From the NCBI RefSeq assembly GCF_003315595.1, contig NZ_QNQU01000001.1:372001-436000 (forward strand): a stretch of DNA of 64,000 bases. The letters run 5' to 3'. Under the pieces are notes generated by a model. The model was not told the DNA's origin. It did not search any database and saw only the letters and a program-made list of their open reading frames with translations. Positions within the stretch are counted from its first letter, which is position 1. Each line of letters begins with the position of its first letter. Made by a program: the position numbers and the translations under genes. Shown in pieces: positions 1 to 9,395 of this stretch. The DNA comes from Pedobacter miscanthi (lineage in GTDB: Bacteria > Bacteroidota > Bacteroidia > Sphingobacteriales > Sphingobacteriaceae).

Positions 1-152
1 GAATAATTGAATATTGGCCCGCTCACAGCCCAGATTACTACGATTGCGGTTGCGCTGATAAATGCAGCAGAACTCCCCGTAAACTTCGTTGCCGCGTTAG
101 CGAATTTCTCAAAAAAACTATTTTTTTTGGTACCGTTTTTAGATTTTGCCAT
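1..152 (-). CDS. Low-affinity iron permease family protein, N-terminal part (cut by window edge)
   Basis: Fifty N-terminal residues are visible, starting at the ATG at 152 on the minus strand and running off the left edge. After a basic start (MAKSKNGTKK) comes a phenylalanine-rich stretch and a first hydrophobic membrane segment ending in WAVSGPIFNYS. The combination of a G-S-x-x-A-F helix and W-x-x-S-G-P is typical of the small low-affinity iron permease family, inner-membrane proteins of unclear transport specificity. Only the first third can be seen, so the family assignment is good but not certain. Confidence 0.65.
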   Translation of the reverse strand, partial: MAKSKNGTKKNSFFEKFANAATKFTGSSAAFISATAIVVIWAVSGPIFNY

Positions 153-191
153 TACAATTTGTTTGCTTAAATATAACCATAAAACAAACAA

Positions 192-226
192 AAACGCCAT
201 AAGTTTTTTAAACCTATGGCGCTTTT
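192..226 (-). terminator. Terminator after fructose-bisphosphate aldolase
   Basis: CGCCATA at 195-201 pairs with TATGGCG at 215-221, flanked by A-runs on the left and T-runs on the right. It can work in both directions, and lies where the aldolase message, read on the minus strand, should end before the iron permease gene. Confidence 0.75.
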
Positions 227-294
227 GTTAATTATTGAATGATTGATTTTTTGAATGATTGAATATAAATTCAGCCTTCCAAACCAATCAAAAC

Positions 295-1374
295 TTATAG
301 TTTATCATTTACGTTGATACAGTTCAGATCTTCGAAAGCAGTGGTTAAACGTTTCACAAAAGTTTCTTCCCCCTTACGTAACCAAACGCGTGGATCGTAG
401 TATTTTTTGTTTGGTTTATCATCGCCATCAGGGTTACCGATTTGGCCTTGAAGATAAGCCTCATTCTTTTTGTAATATTCTAAAATACCTTCCCAAAATG
501 CCCATTGCATGTCGGTATCGATATTCATTTTAATAGCACCGTAAGAAATAGCTTCCCTGATTTCTTCCTGCGAAGAACCAGAACCACCGTGGAAAACGAA
601 ATTGATCGGTTTCTCTGCAGTTAAATTGAATTTTTCTTTGATGAAATCCTGAGAGTTTTTCAAAATTACCGGTTGCAATTTTACGTTACCTGGTTTATAA
701 ACACCATGTACGTTACCAAAAGCAGCAGCTACAGTAAAACGTGGAGAAACTTTGCTTAATTCTTCGTAAGCATAAGCTACTTCACTAGGTTGTGTATATA
801 ATTTTGAGCTGTCTACATCACTGTTATCCACGCCATCTTCTTCACCACCGGTTACGCCAAGCTCAATTTCGATTGTCATGTTCATTTTAGCCATGCGCTC
901 CAAATATTTTGCAGAAATTTCCATGTTTTCTTCAATCGGCTCTTCCGATAAATCAAGCATGTGTGATGAAAACAATGGTTTTCCGGTTTCAGCGAAGAAT
1001 TTTTCACCGTGGTCTAAAAGTCCGTCAATCCAAGGCAATAATTTTTTAGCGGCGTGGTCGGTATGTAAAACCACGGCAACACCATAATGTTCTGCCAATA
1101 AATGTACATGTTTAGCTGCCGATACAGCACCTAAAATACATGCTTGCAATTTCTCGTTATCTAATGATTTACCAGCATAAAACTGTGCACCTCCATTTGA
1201 TAACTGAATCATAACAGGCGAATTTACTGCCTTTGCAGTTTCCAATACCGCGTTAACCGTATTGGTACCGGTTACGTTTACTGCTGGTAAAGCAAACTGA
1301 TGTTTTTTAGCCTGCTCAAACAATTCTTGAACGGCATCTCCGTAAATTACGCCTTTGTAGCCTTTTAAACTCAT
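295..1374 (-). CDS. fba: Class II fructose-bisphosphate aldolase
   Basis: The 359-residue protein has the full length of the E. coli-type class IIA aldolases, which split fructose 1,6-bisphosphate into dihydroxyacetone phosphate and glyceraldehyde 3-phosphate in glycolysis and do the reverse in gluconeogenesis. The zinc and substrate region is seen as VVLHTDHAAKK (about residue 101 onward), the metal-binding glutamate stretch as EIELGVTGGEEDGV, and the phosphate-binding glycines as FHGGSGSS followed by GAIKMNIDTDMQWA. The start is an ATG at 1374. It is a single-gene unit with its own terminator. Assignment is certain by family; cytosolic. Confidence 0.96.
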   Translation of the reverse strand: MSLKGYKGVIYGDAVQELFEQAKKHQFALPAVNVTGTNTVNAVLETAKAVNSPVMIQLSNGGAQFYAGKSLDNEKLQACILGAVSAAKHVHLLAEHYGVAVVLHTDHAAKKLLPWIDGLLDHGEKFFAETGKPLFSSHMLDLSEEPIEENMEISAKYLERMAKMNMTIEIELGVTGGEEDGVDNSDVDSSKLYTQPSEVAYAYEELSKVSPRFTVAAAFGNVHGVYKPGNVKLQPVILKNSQDFIKEKFNLTAEKPINFVFHGGSGSSQEEIREAISYGAIKMNIDTDMQWAFWEGILEYYKKNEAYLQGQIGNPDGDDKPNKKYYDPRVWLRKGEETFVKRLTTAFEDLNCINVNDKL

Positions 1375-1499
1375 TTCTTGTTAATTTTATTAAGTCCGAA
1401 GTTATAAAAAAAAATAACATTACAAGCTTTTGTAACAACAGAATTATTTGCCTAACAGCAAAATAAGGCCTATTTAGTGTAAAAAACACATTATCCTTA

Positions 1500-1800
1500 G
1501 TGTAAAAAAGACACACTAGGAGAAATAATCAAATCACAATGATCAAATTAAAGAATAATCAAATTTCAATAATCAATGATCAATTTGAGCAATAATCAAA
1601 TTCCTGTAACCAATGATCAAACATTGCAATGCGTTTAGAAAAAAAGATTGTTTACACTCAATTTATATATTATGTTCTGATAATTGTTAGTTCGCTTTGC
1701 TAGTCTGATTATTAGAATTTGATCATTGCTTATTAATGCTTGGTCATTGTGGTTTGATCATTGGTTATTAATAATTGGTTATTGGTAATTCTTTATCTTA
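1500..1800. repeat. A+T-rich spacer with degenerate AATCA/TGATCA repeats
   Basis: The spacer between the divergent aldolase and accD genes contains many degenerate copies of AATAATCAAAT and the palindrome TGATCA on the left half and the mirror-image series (TTTGATCATTG, TTATTAATAATTGG) on the right. No reading frame of protein character is seen. Similar low-complexity AATGATTGAAT tracts occur at 230-270 and 17281-17430. Confidence 0.6.
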
Positions 1801-1813
1801 ATTATATTTTTCG

Positions 1814-1821
1814 TTTCTTTG
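1814..1821 (+). promoter_or_regulatory. Probable accD promoter, -7 box
   Basis: TTTCTTTG resembles the Bacteroidota -7 consensus TAnnTTTG and lies 25 bases before the accD ATG, so transcription would begin only about 20 bases upstream of the gene. A clear -33 TTTG box is not obvious. Confidence 0.45.
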
Positions 1822-1845
1822 CAGTCCAATTCTTTAAAAAATTAT

Positions 1846-2691
1846 ATGGCTTGGTTTAAAAGAGAGAATAAAGGTATCATTACCACAACTGAAGAGAAAA
1901 AGGAAGCACCGGATGGTTTGTGGAATAAATGTCCAAATTGTAAGAAACCGCTACATCAGGCAGAACTTCAGGAAAACAAATATGTTTGTCATTACTGCAA
2001 TTACCACCTGAGAGTAGGCTCAAAAGAATATTTCGAGGTTTTGTTTGATAATAACGAGTTTAAAGAGCTGTTCCCTAACTTAACATCTGGCGACCCTTTA
2101 AACTTTAACGATAACAAACCTTATACCGACAGGATTAAAGAAAGTCAGGCTAAAACAGGCCTTAAAGACGCTATCCGTGCAGGTGTAGGTAAAATTGAAG
2201 GTCAGGACCTGGTTATTGCCTGTATGGATTTCGCTTTCATCGGTGGATCAATGGGTTCGGTTGTGGGTGAAAAAATTGCCCGTTCAATTGATTACAGCAT
2301 TAAACACAAAGTTCCTTTCCTGATGATCTCCAAATCAGGTGGTGCCCGTATGATGGAAGCCGCATTTTCATTGATGCAAATGGCCAAAACATCAGCTAAA
2401 CTGGCGCTATTAGCACAGGCTAAGGTTCCATACATTTCTTTATTAACCGATCCAACTACCGGTGGTGTAACCGCATCTTATGCCATGCTTGGCGATATCA
2501 ACATTGCCGAACCAGGCGCATTAATTGGTTTTGCTGGTCCGAGGGTAATTAAAGAAACCATTAAAAAAGATTTACCAAAAGGTTTCCAGACTGCAGAATT
2601 CGTGCTGGAACATGGTTTCCTTGATTTTATTGTGGATAGAAGAGCCATGAAAGCTAAATTAGGCGCTTTTATTAAGATGATGAATAACTAG
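1846..2691 (+). CDS. accD: Acetyl-CoA carboxylase carboxyltransferase beta subunit
   Basis: AccD forms the carboxyltransferase of acetyl-CoA carboxylase with AccA and transfers carboxyl from biotin to acetyl-CoA to make malonyl-CoA, the first step of fatty-acid synthesis. The protein (281 residues from the ATG at 1846, MAWFKREN) begins with the four-cysteine zinc ribbon CPNC...CHYC near residues 29-51, followed by the crotonase-type carboxyltransferase fold with SGGARMMEA and [14 protein letters not shown]. An in-frame TTG at 1819 was not used because the family starts with MAWF and the TTG overlaps the probable promoter. Confidence 0.95.
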   Translation: MAWFKRENKGIITTTEEKKEAPDGLWNKCPNCKKPLHQAELQENKYVCHYCNYHLRVGSKEYFEVLFDNNEFKELFPNLTSGDPLNFNDNKPYTDRIKESQAKTGLKDAIRAGVGKIEGQDLVIACMDFAFIGGSMGSVVGEKIARSIDYSIKHKVPFLMISKSGGARMMEAAFSLMQMAKTSAKLALLAQAKVPYISLLTDPTTGGVTASYAMLGDINIAEPGALIGFAGPRVIKETIKKDLPKGFQTAEFVLEHGFLDFIVDRRAMKAKLGAFIKMMNN

Positions 2692-2736
2692 AATTTGTTT
2701 AACCGGTTAATTGTTTAACTGGTTAATTGATAATAA

Positions 2737-2783
2737 GAAAAGCAGGGCTTGAATAACTTAGGTTAATTCAGCCCTGCTTTTCG
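2737..2783 (+). terminator. Terminator after accD
   Basis: GAAAAGCAGGGCTTGAAT pairs with AATTCAGCCCTGCTTTTC over a short loop, giving a very strong stem 46 bases after the accD stop. Confidence 0.8.
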
Positions 2784-3306
2784 TTTCAAGTCCTCGTTAC
2801 ACTCCGGGCTTTTCACTGCAATCAGGTTTATATTCCGCAGGCCTGTAATTCTTTGGTATGGCAGTTCCTAGCGAGTGCTACAACCACCCCGCCCTGCGGG
2901 CATTTATTAAGAGGGGGAATTAAGCAAACTTTAAAATCTTCACAACCTTTCCGAAGAACTCATCTGGCATCAGAAGATTTGGCAGCAATTACAAATAAAT
3001 CTTTGTTGCAGTTACATTTGAATCAGCACTGAAGTTAGAAATCCTACGAGTGTAGCAGAAACCAACAAAAACCACTAACGCTCGCACGGCTTAGGATTAC
3101 GCCTAAAGATTTATTTAGGATTTGCAACAAAGCTTCGCAAGCCTTGATTTATTCATCTGCTGTTTATAGTTTTAAAGGCATTCATGAGCTCGCAGAAATG
3201 CTCGGTTTTGTTTCTTTTTTATCAAGAAAAAAGAAAGAGCCGTTCTGGCGGCGAGGAAAAGCACCACAATTTTTCTTATTTTTAGTTTAACCAAACTACA
3301 AATCAG
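2784..3306. other. Gene-free spacer
   Basis: No convincing reading frame. A perfect short hairpin TTTCTTTTTT-ATCAAG-AAAAAAGAAA lies at about 3211-3236. The stretch resembles other noncoding spacers of the window in having short G+C-rich patches in an A+T-rich context. Confidence 0.5.
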
Positions 3307-3769
3307 ATGAAAAAGCTATTATTATTCACCTCTCTCATTATCGCAATAATTTGTGTTAATGCCCAGGAGAAAAAACCTAAAGTACCTTATGAAGGCTTTG
3401 GCTAAAAAACTGGGAGCTGATAATTATGGAATGAAAATGTACGTGCTCGTAATCCTCAAATCAGGATCGAATACTACAGAAACCAAAGCAAAAACAGATA
3501 GTTTATTTGCCGGCCACATGGCAAACATGGGTAAAATGGTAGAAATGCAAAAACTCGTAGTTGCCGGCCCGCTGGGTAAAAACGATAAAAATTATCGTGG
3601 TATTTTCATTTTAAATACGAAATCGATCGAAGAAGCCAAACAGTTATTGGAGAGCGACCCGGCGATTAAAGCCAAATTGTTAGAACCAGAGTTGTACAAC
3701 TGGTATGGATCTGCTGCACTTTCGGAGTATCTGCCATTTCATGATAAGATACAGAAGAGTAGTTTCTAG
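3307..3769 (+). pseudogene. YCII-family secreted protein, frameshifted
   Basis: An ATG at 3307 opens a signal peptide (MKKLLLFTSLIIAIICVNAQ) that continues to ...KVPYEGFG and stops at a TAA around 3404. The following frame, shifted by one base, encodes the rest of a YCII-related domain: AKKLGADNYGMKMYVLVILK, then GPLGKNDKNYRGIFILN and ELYNWYGSAALSEYLPFHDK, ending at 3769. YCII-like proteins are small ferredoxin-like-fold proteins of unknown activity. The two halves join naturally near 3389-3404, so a one-base insertion or two-base loss broke the gene, or the sequence has an error there. An independent start in the second frame would give a protein with no signal peptide. Confidence 0.7.
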
Positions 3770-3824
3770 AAATCTTCCACAAAGTTATCGGATCCGCTAC
3801 CATTGATAGAGTCAAAAAAGTGGT

Positions 3825-3912
3825 CGTCATCTCGACTGGAACGCAGTGGAATGGAGAGATCTATCTCGAGACAGATTTCTCGGCTCCGCTTCACTCCGCT
3901 CGAAATGACGGC
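3825..3912. repeat. Dispersed palindromic element, copy 1
   Basis: Begins CGTCATCTCGA and ends CTCGAAATGACGGC, with GAGAGATCTATCTCGAGA in the centre. It is an imperfect inverted repeat of the same family as 8318-8400 and 28343-28454. The T-run that follows suggests it may also end transcription. Confidence 0.8.
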
Positions 3913-4045
3913 ATTTTTTTGGCGCATACGCGTTAATCCACCTCTAATTCATTGATTTCATGTAATGCAACATTTCCATTAACATCGCTCAATCCTACTC
4001 CCCATTTCATAAATTAGCGCATCAAATAAACAACCCTAACTAATT

Positions 4046-5593
4046 ATGAATAAAAAACTACTATTTTCTGCACTATTTCTGTGTGCTTCGACCAGCGTTT
4101 TTGCGCAAGACCGAAAAGTAATCGACAATATTGTTAAAGAAGTGAACGAAAACTCTCAATTAGAGAAACTTGCACACGAATTGCTTGATGTTGTTGGTCC
4201 GCGTTTGGTTGGCTCGCCACAAATGAAACAGGCTAACGATTGGGCAGTAAAAAAATACAGCGACTGGGGCATTTCTGCCAAAAACGAAAAATGGGGCGAG
4301 TGGGCTGGCTGGGAACGTGGCATTACCCATATCGATTTGGTAAGTCCCCGGGTACGCACCTTAGAAGGTACTCAACTGGCCTGGAGCCCATCAACCAATG
4401 GTAAAGCCATTAATGCAGAAGCGATCATCCTTCCGGCAATTACTGATTCGGTTTCCTTTCAGAAATGGTTACCCAATGTAAAAGGTAAAATTGTACTCAT
4501 TTCGATGAACCAGCTTTCTGGCCGACCAGAAAAAAACTGGGAAGAATTTGCTACGAAAGATCTTTTCGAAAAGTTTAAAAAAGAAAAAGCCGAAGCTGCA
4601 AAAGCTTGGGCAGCCAGCCTGGCCAAAACCGGTTTAACCGCCAAAACACTCCCTGTCGCTTTAGAAAATGCAGGTGCGGTGGCTGTAGTAATCAATAACT
4701 GGTCGCAAGGCTTTGGTGTAGATAAGATTTTTGGTGCAAATACCACAAAAGTACCAACTTTAGACCTATCCGTTGAAGATTATGGCCTGGTTTACCGTTT
4801 GGCATTAAATGGTGATAAACCTAAGTTAAAAATCGAGGCAGATTCGAAGAAATTAGGAGCTGTACCTACTTTTAATACTCTTGCAGAGATTAAAGGAACA
4901 CAAAAACCAAATGAATACGTAATGCTTTCGGCGCATTTCGATTCGTGGGATGGCGCAAGTGGCGCTACCGATAACGGATCGGGAACCATTTTAATGATGG
5001 AAGCCATGCGCATTTTAAAGAAAATCTATCCTAACCCGAAACGCACCATTTTGGTTGGTCACTGGGGAAGCGAAGAACAGGGTTTAAACGGTTCGAGGGC
5101 ATTTGTAGAAGACCACCCGGAAATTGTGAACAATCTACAGGCTTTATTTAACCAGGATAACGGAACAGGTCGCGTGGTTAACATTGGCGGACAGGGTTTT
5201 GCTAAATCAAAAGACTACATCACCCGTTGGCTGGCCGCAGTACCTGATACGATTAAAAACCAGATCAAAACCAGTTTCCCGGGAACACCAGGCGCAGGTG
5301 GATCAGATTTTGCCTCTTTTGTAGCCGCAGGAGCATTGGGTTATTCGTTAAGTTCTACCAGCTGGGATTACGGCACTTATACCTGGCACACCAACCGCGA
5401 CAGTTACGATAAACTGGTTTTCGACGAAATTAGAAGCAATGTGATTTTAGCGGCCATTATGGTTTATATGGCATCCGAAGATCCTGAAAAAACTTCGACC
5501 GAAAAAGCAACCGATTTACCGGTTAATGAGCGTACTGGCAAGCCAGCTACATGGCCGGTTCAGACGAAATCGAACAGAAAAGGTGGTTTGTAG
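4046..5593 (+). CDS. M28 family zinc peptidase, secreted
   Basis: A Sec signal peptide (MNKKLLFSALFLCASTSVFAQ) precedes a 515-residue protein with a protease-associated insert and an M28 aminopeptidase domain. Likely zinc ligands and catalytic residues are H297 and D309 in SAHFDSWDGASGATDN, the E343/E344 pair in HWGSEEQG, D371 in FNQDNGTG and H448 in TWHTNRDSYD. These enzymes are two-zinc exopeptidases; in Bacteroidota most act in the periplasm to trim peptides. It stands alone between its own terminator and the upstream repeat. The exact substrate is not predictable. Confidence 0.93.
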   Translation: MNKKLLFSALFLCASTSVFAQDRKVIDNIVKEVNENSQLEKLAHELLDVVGPRLVGSPQMKQANDWAVKKYSDWGISAKNEKWGEWAGWERGITHIDLVSPRVRTLEGTQLAWSPSTNGKAINAEAIILPAITDSVSFQKWLPNVKGKIVLISMNQLSGRPEKNWEEFATKDLFEKFKKEKAEAAKAWAASLAKTGLTAKTLPVALENAGAVAVVINNWSQGFGVDKIFGANTTKVPTLDLSVEDYGLVYRLALNGDKPKLKIEADSKKLGAVPTFNTLAEIKGTQKPNEYVMLSAHFDSWDGASGATDNGSGTILMMEAMRILKKIYPNPKRTILVGHWGSEEQGLNGSRAFVEDHPEIVNNLQALFNQDNGTGRVVNIGGQGFAKSKDYITRWLAAVPDTIKNQIKTSFPGTPGAGGSDFASFVAAGALGYSLSSTSWDYGTYTWHTNRDSYDKLVFDEIRSNVILAAIMVYMASEDPEKTSTEKATDLPVNERTGKPATWPVQTKSNRKGGL

Positions 5594-5612
5594 GTAAGAA
5601 TTTTGAATTGTT

Positions 5613-5650
5613 TAAAAAAAAGAGCATTTGGAAACAGGTGCTCTTTTTTT
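5613..5650 (+). terminator. Terminator after M28 peptidase gene
   Basis: AAAAAAAGAGCA pairs with TGCTCTTTTTTT; a strong stem with T-run 20 bases after the stop codon. Confidence 0.85.
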
Positions 5651-5672
5651 GTTGCAGCAACCTTGAATATGC

Positions 5673-5736
5673 TGTCATGCTGAGGCACGAAGCATCTGCA
5701 ACCGATGAAACAGATGCTTCGTACCTCAGCATGACA
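5673..5736. repeat. Near-perfect palindrome between convergent genes
   Basis: TGTCATGCTGAGGCACGAAG runs into a short loop and is mirrored by CTTCGTACCTCAGCATGACA. The arms are about 26 bases long with one mismatch. It differs from the CGTCATCTCGA family and is a second dispersed palindrome type, between the peptidase terminator and the cydB stop. Confidence 0.8.
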
Positions 5737-5746
5737 ATAAGCGGCG

Positions 5747-6751
5747 TTACTCCTCTTTCTTCTGAAACTTATAAAACAAGTACCCTAAAAAAGGCAATAT
5801 CAGCACACTCCCCAACAAAAGCGCTAGGCCCAAACTATAAATGGTTTTCTCTGGTCCGGCGGTTTCCAATAACGATACTGCATTTCCGCTTTTTAAACGG
5901 ATAAAATTAGGAAAGTGGGCATAACTAATCGCCAACAGGATCATCGTTACCTGAAAGCCTGCTAAAATGCGTAATACCTTGGTTTTGCCTTTAATCAACA
6001 GGTACCATAACAAAACAAGAGATAAACTGGCCAGTATAATGGCTGATAAACCAACTGTGCTTTTAAACACCCAATCAATCAACGGAATTTTATCGCGTTG
6101 TGCGGCAATAAATACCATCGCACCAAAAACTACCGCAGCTACATTCATAAATTCCGCCTTTTTAATAAAACGGCGTTTATCATGGTATTCATTTGTTTCG
6201 CCGATAAGATAGATGGCCGCAAGGAAACCACAAAGTGCAACCGTAAAGAAGCCTACAGCAACAGAAAACCAGTTTAACCAGCCCGAAATATATGCCGTAT
6301 AAAAATCTGTCGCCAGTGGATCGATATGCCCTGAAATCAGGCTTCCGGCTATAATACCCAGAAATAAAGCGGTAACGAAGCTCGAATACCTGAAAATGCG
6401 GTTATAAAGCCACTGCATATCATCCTTTACGGCATCATAATGGCGGAATACAAAGGCTGTACCACGGGCTATAATCCCGATAAGCATAATGGCCAATGGA
6501 ATATGCAGGTAAACCGACATCGTGGTATAAATAAAAGGAAAGCCTACAAAAAGGATCACAATCGCAATAATGAGCCACATGTGGTTGGCTTCCCAAACCG
6601 GACCAATGGCCTGGTACATGGTTTTACGGGTTTTACTCCTGTTTTTTGTTGAAGTAAACAGTTCGATAATACCGGCACCAAAATCGGCTCCGCCCAATAA
6701 AAAGTAGAGCAGGATGGCCATACATAAAAATGTAATTACAACATCTTTCAT
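5747..6751 (-). CDS. cydB: Cytochrome bd ubiquinol oxidase subunit II
   Basis: Subunit II of the high-affinity bd quinol oxidase, a membrane protein needed for haem assembly in subunit I. The 334-residue sequence has about eight hydrophobic segments and the N-terminal motif LLGGADFGAGIIELF that marks the family, followed by GPVWEANHMWLIIAIVILFVGF. It follows cydA on the same strand with a 113-base spacer, so the two are probably cotranscribed. Start ATG at 6751. Well conserved and apparently intact. Confidence 0.95.
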   Translation of the reverse strand: MKDVVITFLCMAILLYFLLGGADFGAGIIELFTSTKNRSKTRKTMYQAIGPVWEANHMWLIIAIVILFVGFPFIYTTMSVYLHIPLAIMLIGIIARGTAFVFRHYDAVKDDMQWLYNRIFRYSSFVTALFLGIIAGSLISGHIDPLATDFYTAYISGWLNWFSVAVGFFTVALCGFLAAIYLIGETNEYHDKRRFIKKAEFMNVAAVVFGAMVFIAAQRDKIPLIDWVFKSTVGLSAIILASLSLVLLWYLLIKGKTKVLRILAGFQVTMILLAISYAHFPNFIRLKSGNAVSLLETAGPEKTIYSLGLALLLGSVLILPFLGYLFYKFQKKEE

Positions 6752-6769
6752 AATTTATTTTTTTTGCCA

Positions 6770-6860
6770 CAGATTTAAACAGATAAACACAGATTTTAAA
6801 GCAGTTAACCTACATGCATCAAAATTTTTATCCGTGTTCATCCTTTTTATCTGTGGTTAA
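6770..6860. repeat. CCACAGAT-type inverted repeat inside the cyd operon
   Basis: GCCACAGATTTAAACAGATA is mirrored by TTTTTATCTGTGG, with related CACAGAT units inside. Sister elements (CCACAGAT/CCACGGAT followed by CACAGAT or CACGGA) occur at about 28048-28130 and 28300-28330. Confidence 0.6.
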
Positions 6861-6864
6861 TTAA

Positions 6865-8184
6865 TTACTTCGTTTCAGGTTTGTTATAAAGTACAGGTAC
6901 CATTTTAATCTGCCGGTAAAGTAAAAATGTTACGATAATGCTCAGCGACACATAAATCGCCGAGAAAATATAAAATGAATAAGCTATACCAGGCATCGGG
7001 GTAACCGCATCTTTTGTGCGCATAATGCCATAAATAATCCAGGGCTGCCGGCCAACCTCCGTAACTACCCATCCGGCTTCTAAAGCGATATAACCAAGGG
7101 GAATAGCAAAAACAAACAGTTTCAATAACCAGCGCTTTTCGGTTAAAGGTTTCTTTTTAAATAAGATGAAAAAATAGGTTAATGATACTAAAAGTAATAG
7201 TGTACCTATCCCCACCATGATCTGAAAAGCATAATGGGTTACCGCAACCGGAGGATGTTCGTTTTCAGGAATCTGATCAAGTCCCTTAACTTCGGCTTTA
7301 AAATCGCCATGCGCCAGAAAACTTAATGCGCCAGGGATTTTAATTGCTCCTTTTACCGTTTTATCTTTCTCGTTTACAATACCACCAATCAATAACGGTG
7401 CAGGTTTTTCGGTTTGATATAATGCTTCCATTGCCGCCAGTTTTGCAGGCTGGCGTTTGGCAACGTCTTTTGCAGATATATCGCCACTTAATGGCTGTAA
7501 CAAAGCAGCAATGCAGGCAAATACAGCCGCTATTTTAAAAGCTTTTAAATGGAATGCAGCATTTCTGTTTCTCAAAATCATTAAAGCATGTACGCCTGCC
7601 ACAGCAAAGCCTGTTGCGGTAAATGCAGCCAGGCACATGTGCAAAGCCTGACTGAACCATGCTCTATTAAACATGGCCTGTATGGGGTCGATATTAAGGT
7701 ATTTACCGTTTACAAAATCAAAACCCGCCGGACTGTTCATCCAGGCATTGGCAGCAACCACCAGTATGCCCGAAGCCAGTCCGCTTACCCCTACTACCAT
7801 ACCGGTAAACCAATGGAACCATTTATTCAGTTTATTCCAGCCGTAAAGGAAAAAGCCCAGGGCTATTGCTTCGATAAAAAAGGCAGTTCCTTCAAGCGAA
7901 AAGGGCATTCCGAAGATCGGTCCGGCATGGTCCATAAATTTTGGCCAGAGTAGTCCCAGCTCGAACGACAGCATGGTGCCCGATACCGCACCTGTGGCAA
8001 AGAATATCGCCACCCCTTTACTCCAGGCCTTGGTCAGGTTTTTATAAACCTCATCGTTCGTTTTAAGCCATTTATAATGCGATACGGCCATAAAGAAAGG
8101 CATTACCATACCAATACAGGAAAAAATAATGTGAAAGCCTAATGATAAGGCCATTTGCGAACGGGCTGCTATAAAATCATCCAT
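6865..8184 (-). CDS. cydA: Cytochrome bd ubiquinol oxidase subunit I
   Basis: Subunit I carries the three haems and the quinol site and reduces oxygen to water, coupled to proton release, mainly at low oxygen. The 439-residue protein starts MDDFIAARSQMALSLGFHII; H18 is the expected haem b595 ligand. Other family marks are GTAFFIEAIALGFFLYGW with the conserved glutamate, ALHMCLAAF with a haem histidine, and EVGRQPWIIYGIMRT near the end. It is about 80 residues shorter than the E. coli protein, consistent with a short Q-loop form. Promoter not recognised. Confidence 0.96.
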   Translation of the reverse strand: MDDFIAARSQMALSLGFHIIFSCIGMVMPFFMAVSHYKWLKTNDEVYKNLTKAWSKGVAIFFATGAVSGTMLSFELGLLWPKFMDHAGPIFGMPFSLEGTAFFIEAIALGFFLYGWNKLNKWFHWFTGMVVGVSGLASGILVVAANAWMNSPAGFDFVNGKYLNIDPIQAMFNRAWFSQALHMCLAAFTATGFAVAGVHALMILRNRNAAFHLKAFKIAAVFACIAALLQPLSGDISAKDVAKRQPAKLAAMEALYQTEKPAPLLIGGIVNEKDKTVKGAIKIPGALSFLAHGDFKAEVKGLDQIPENEHPPVAVTHYAFQIMVGIGTLLLLVSLTYFFILFKKKPLTEKRWLLKLFVFAIPLGYIALEAGWVVTEVGRQPWIIYGIMRTKDAVTPMPGIAYSFYIFSAIYVSLSIIVTFLLYRQIKMVPVLYNKPETK

Positions 8185-8317
8185 GGGCTGTAGATTTTGA
8201 ATTGTAACAAATATAGTGGTTAAACACTAAAGCCTATGGTAATTCAATGAAGTTGAAAGGATTATTTTAAATATAGAACGTTTATAAATTGAAAAAAGAT
8301 TTGGACCCTACAACCAC

Positions 8318-8400
8318 CGTCATCTCGAGCGAAGTGCAACGTAGCCGAGAGATCTATCTCGAGTTAGATCTCTCCATTTTATTTCGGTCGAGATGACGAC
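8318..8400. repeat. Dispersed palindromic element, copy 2
   Basis: CGTCATCTCGAGCGAAGTG at the left end and CGGTCGAGATGACGAC at the right end are mirror images; the centre holds GAGATCTATCTCGAGTTAGATCTC. Same family as 3825-3912. Confidence 0.8.
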
Positions 8401-8421
8401 TTTTATTTTTGAATATGAGAA

Positions 8422-9321
8422 TTAAGCCCCCTTCAACTCATCATAAGCAGCGGTTAAACTCCTCTGGATGCCTTCACCCTGCCATTCGGGTGCATTGGGG
8501 ATAGTGGTTGCTTTCAGGATATCTTCTTTGCTTTTGCCAGCTTTAATTTCGCCACCCACAAAAGTTAGCAGGTTTTGAAGATAATTTTGGTAAGCTTTAA
8601 CATCGGCTTTGTTTCCGGTTACTTTTTCCGGATCGAGGCTATGCCCCCATATAAACAACGTATCATTATCAAACTGGTTCTGGATTTTATCTAAAGCAGT
8701 AATCCAGTTGCCAATGTGTGCACCATTCTCTCTATCAATGTATGGAAATTTACGGTTGAAAACCAGATCACCAACATGTACAATATTTGCATGTTCGAAA
8801 TGATAAACGGCATCGCCATTGGTATGGCCAGAACCATAATAATAAGCTTTGATATTTTCGTTGCCAACTTTTGCGCTCCATTTTGTGCCGAAAGTAGTAT
8901 CGGGTAGTAACTGTTTATCTAAGTTATTTGCCTTTTCTGCACCTTTTTTCTGATTAACCAACGAATTTTGATGCGCAACAACTTTTTCTGCCAATCCTTT
9001 AAACGATATATTTCCTGCGGTATGATCGCCGTGGTGGTGTGTATTGATCAGGTATTTGAAAGGTTTTTCGCCCAATTTTTTTAATTCTTCAATCACGTGT
9101 GGTGCCGTTGTCGGGAATTGTGCATCTACCACCACAAAACCATTGCTCGAATTTAACCAGCCAATGGTTCCTCCCTGCTCAATAAATATACCCACATCAT
9201 TACGAAGCGGTTTAAAATTATAGGCACGGAACAATTCATGTTGTGCAAAAACATCTGTTTTATAAATCGAAAGCAGGGCCATGGCCAATGCCGAATTTTT
9301 GATAAAATTTCTTCTTTCCAT
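8422..9321 (-). CDS. Metallo-beta-lactamase-fold hydrolase, exported (Tat-type signal)
   Basis: The N-terminus MERRNFIKNSALAMALLS has a twin-arginine followed by a hydrophobic stretch and A-Q, so it is probably exported folded. The zinc site is clear: THHHGDHTAG (HxHxDH), GSGHTNGD and HVGDLVFN, with WGHS near residue 220. At 299 residues it is the size of secreted MBL-fold hydrolases. The substrate cannot be told; it lacks marks that would make it a sure beta-lactamase. It lies alone on the minus strand. Confidence 0.85.
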   Translation of the reverse strand: MERRNFIKNSALAMALLSIYKTDVFAQHELFRAYNFKPLRNDVGIFIEQGGTIGWLNSSNGFVVVDAQFPTTAPHVIEELKKLGEKPFKYLINTHHHGDHTAGNISFKGLAEKVVAHQNSLVNQKKGAEKANNLDKQLLPDTTFGTKWSAKVGNENIKAYYYGSGHTNGDAVYHFEHANIVHVGDLVFNRKFPYIDRENGAHIGNWITALDKIQNQFDNDTLFIWGHSLDPEKVTGNKADVKAYQNYLQNLLTFVGGEIKAGKSKEDILKATTIPNAPEWQGEGIQRSLTAAYDELKGA

Positions 9322-9334
9322 TTTGGATTAAGCT

Positions 9335-9363
9335 AAAAAAACCACAGCAAATGCTGTGGTTTA
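9335..9363 (-). terminator. Terminator after the small-protein gene pair
   Basis: AACCACAGCA and TGCTGTGGTT form a ten-base stem; on the minus strand it is followed by a run of T. It lies just after the stop of the gene ending at 9396 and before the hydrolase start. Confidence 0.8.
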
Positions 9364-9395
9364 AATTTAATGATTTTGATCGTAAATAAACAAAA

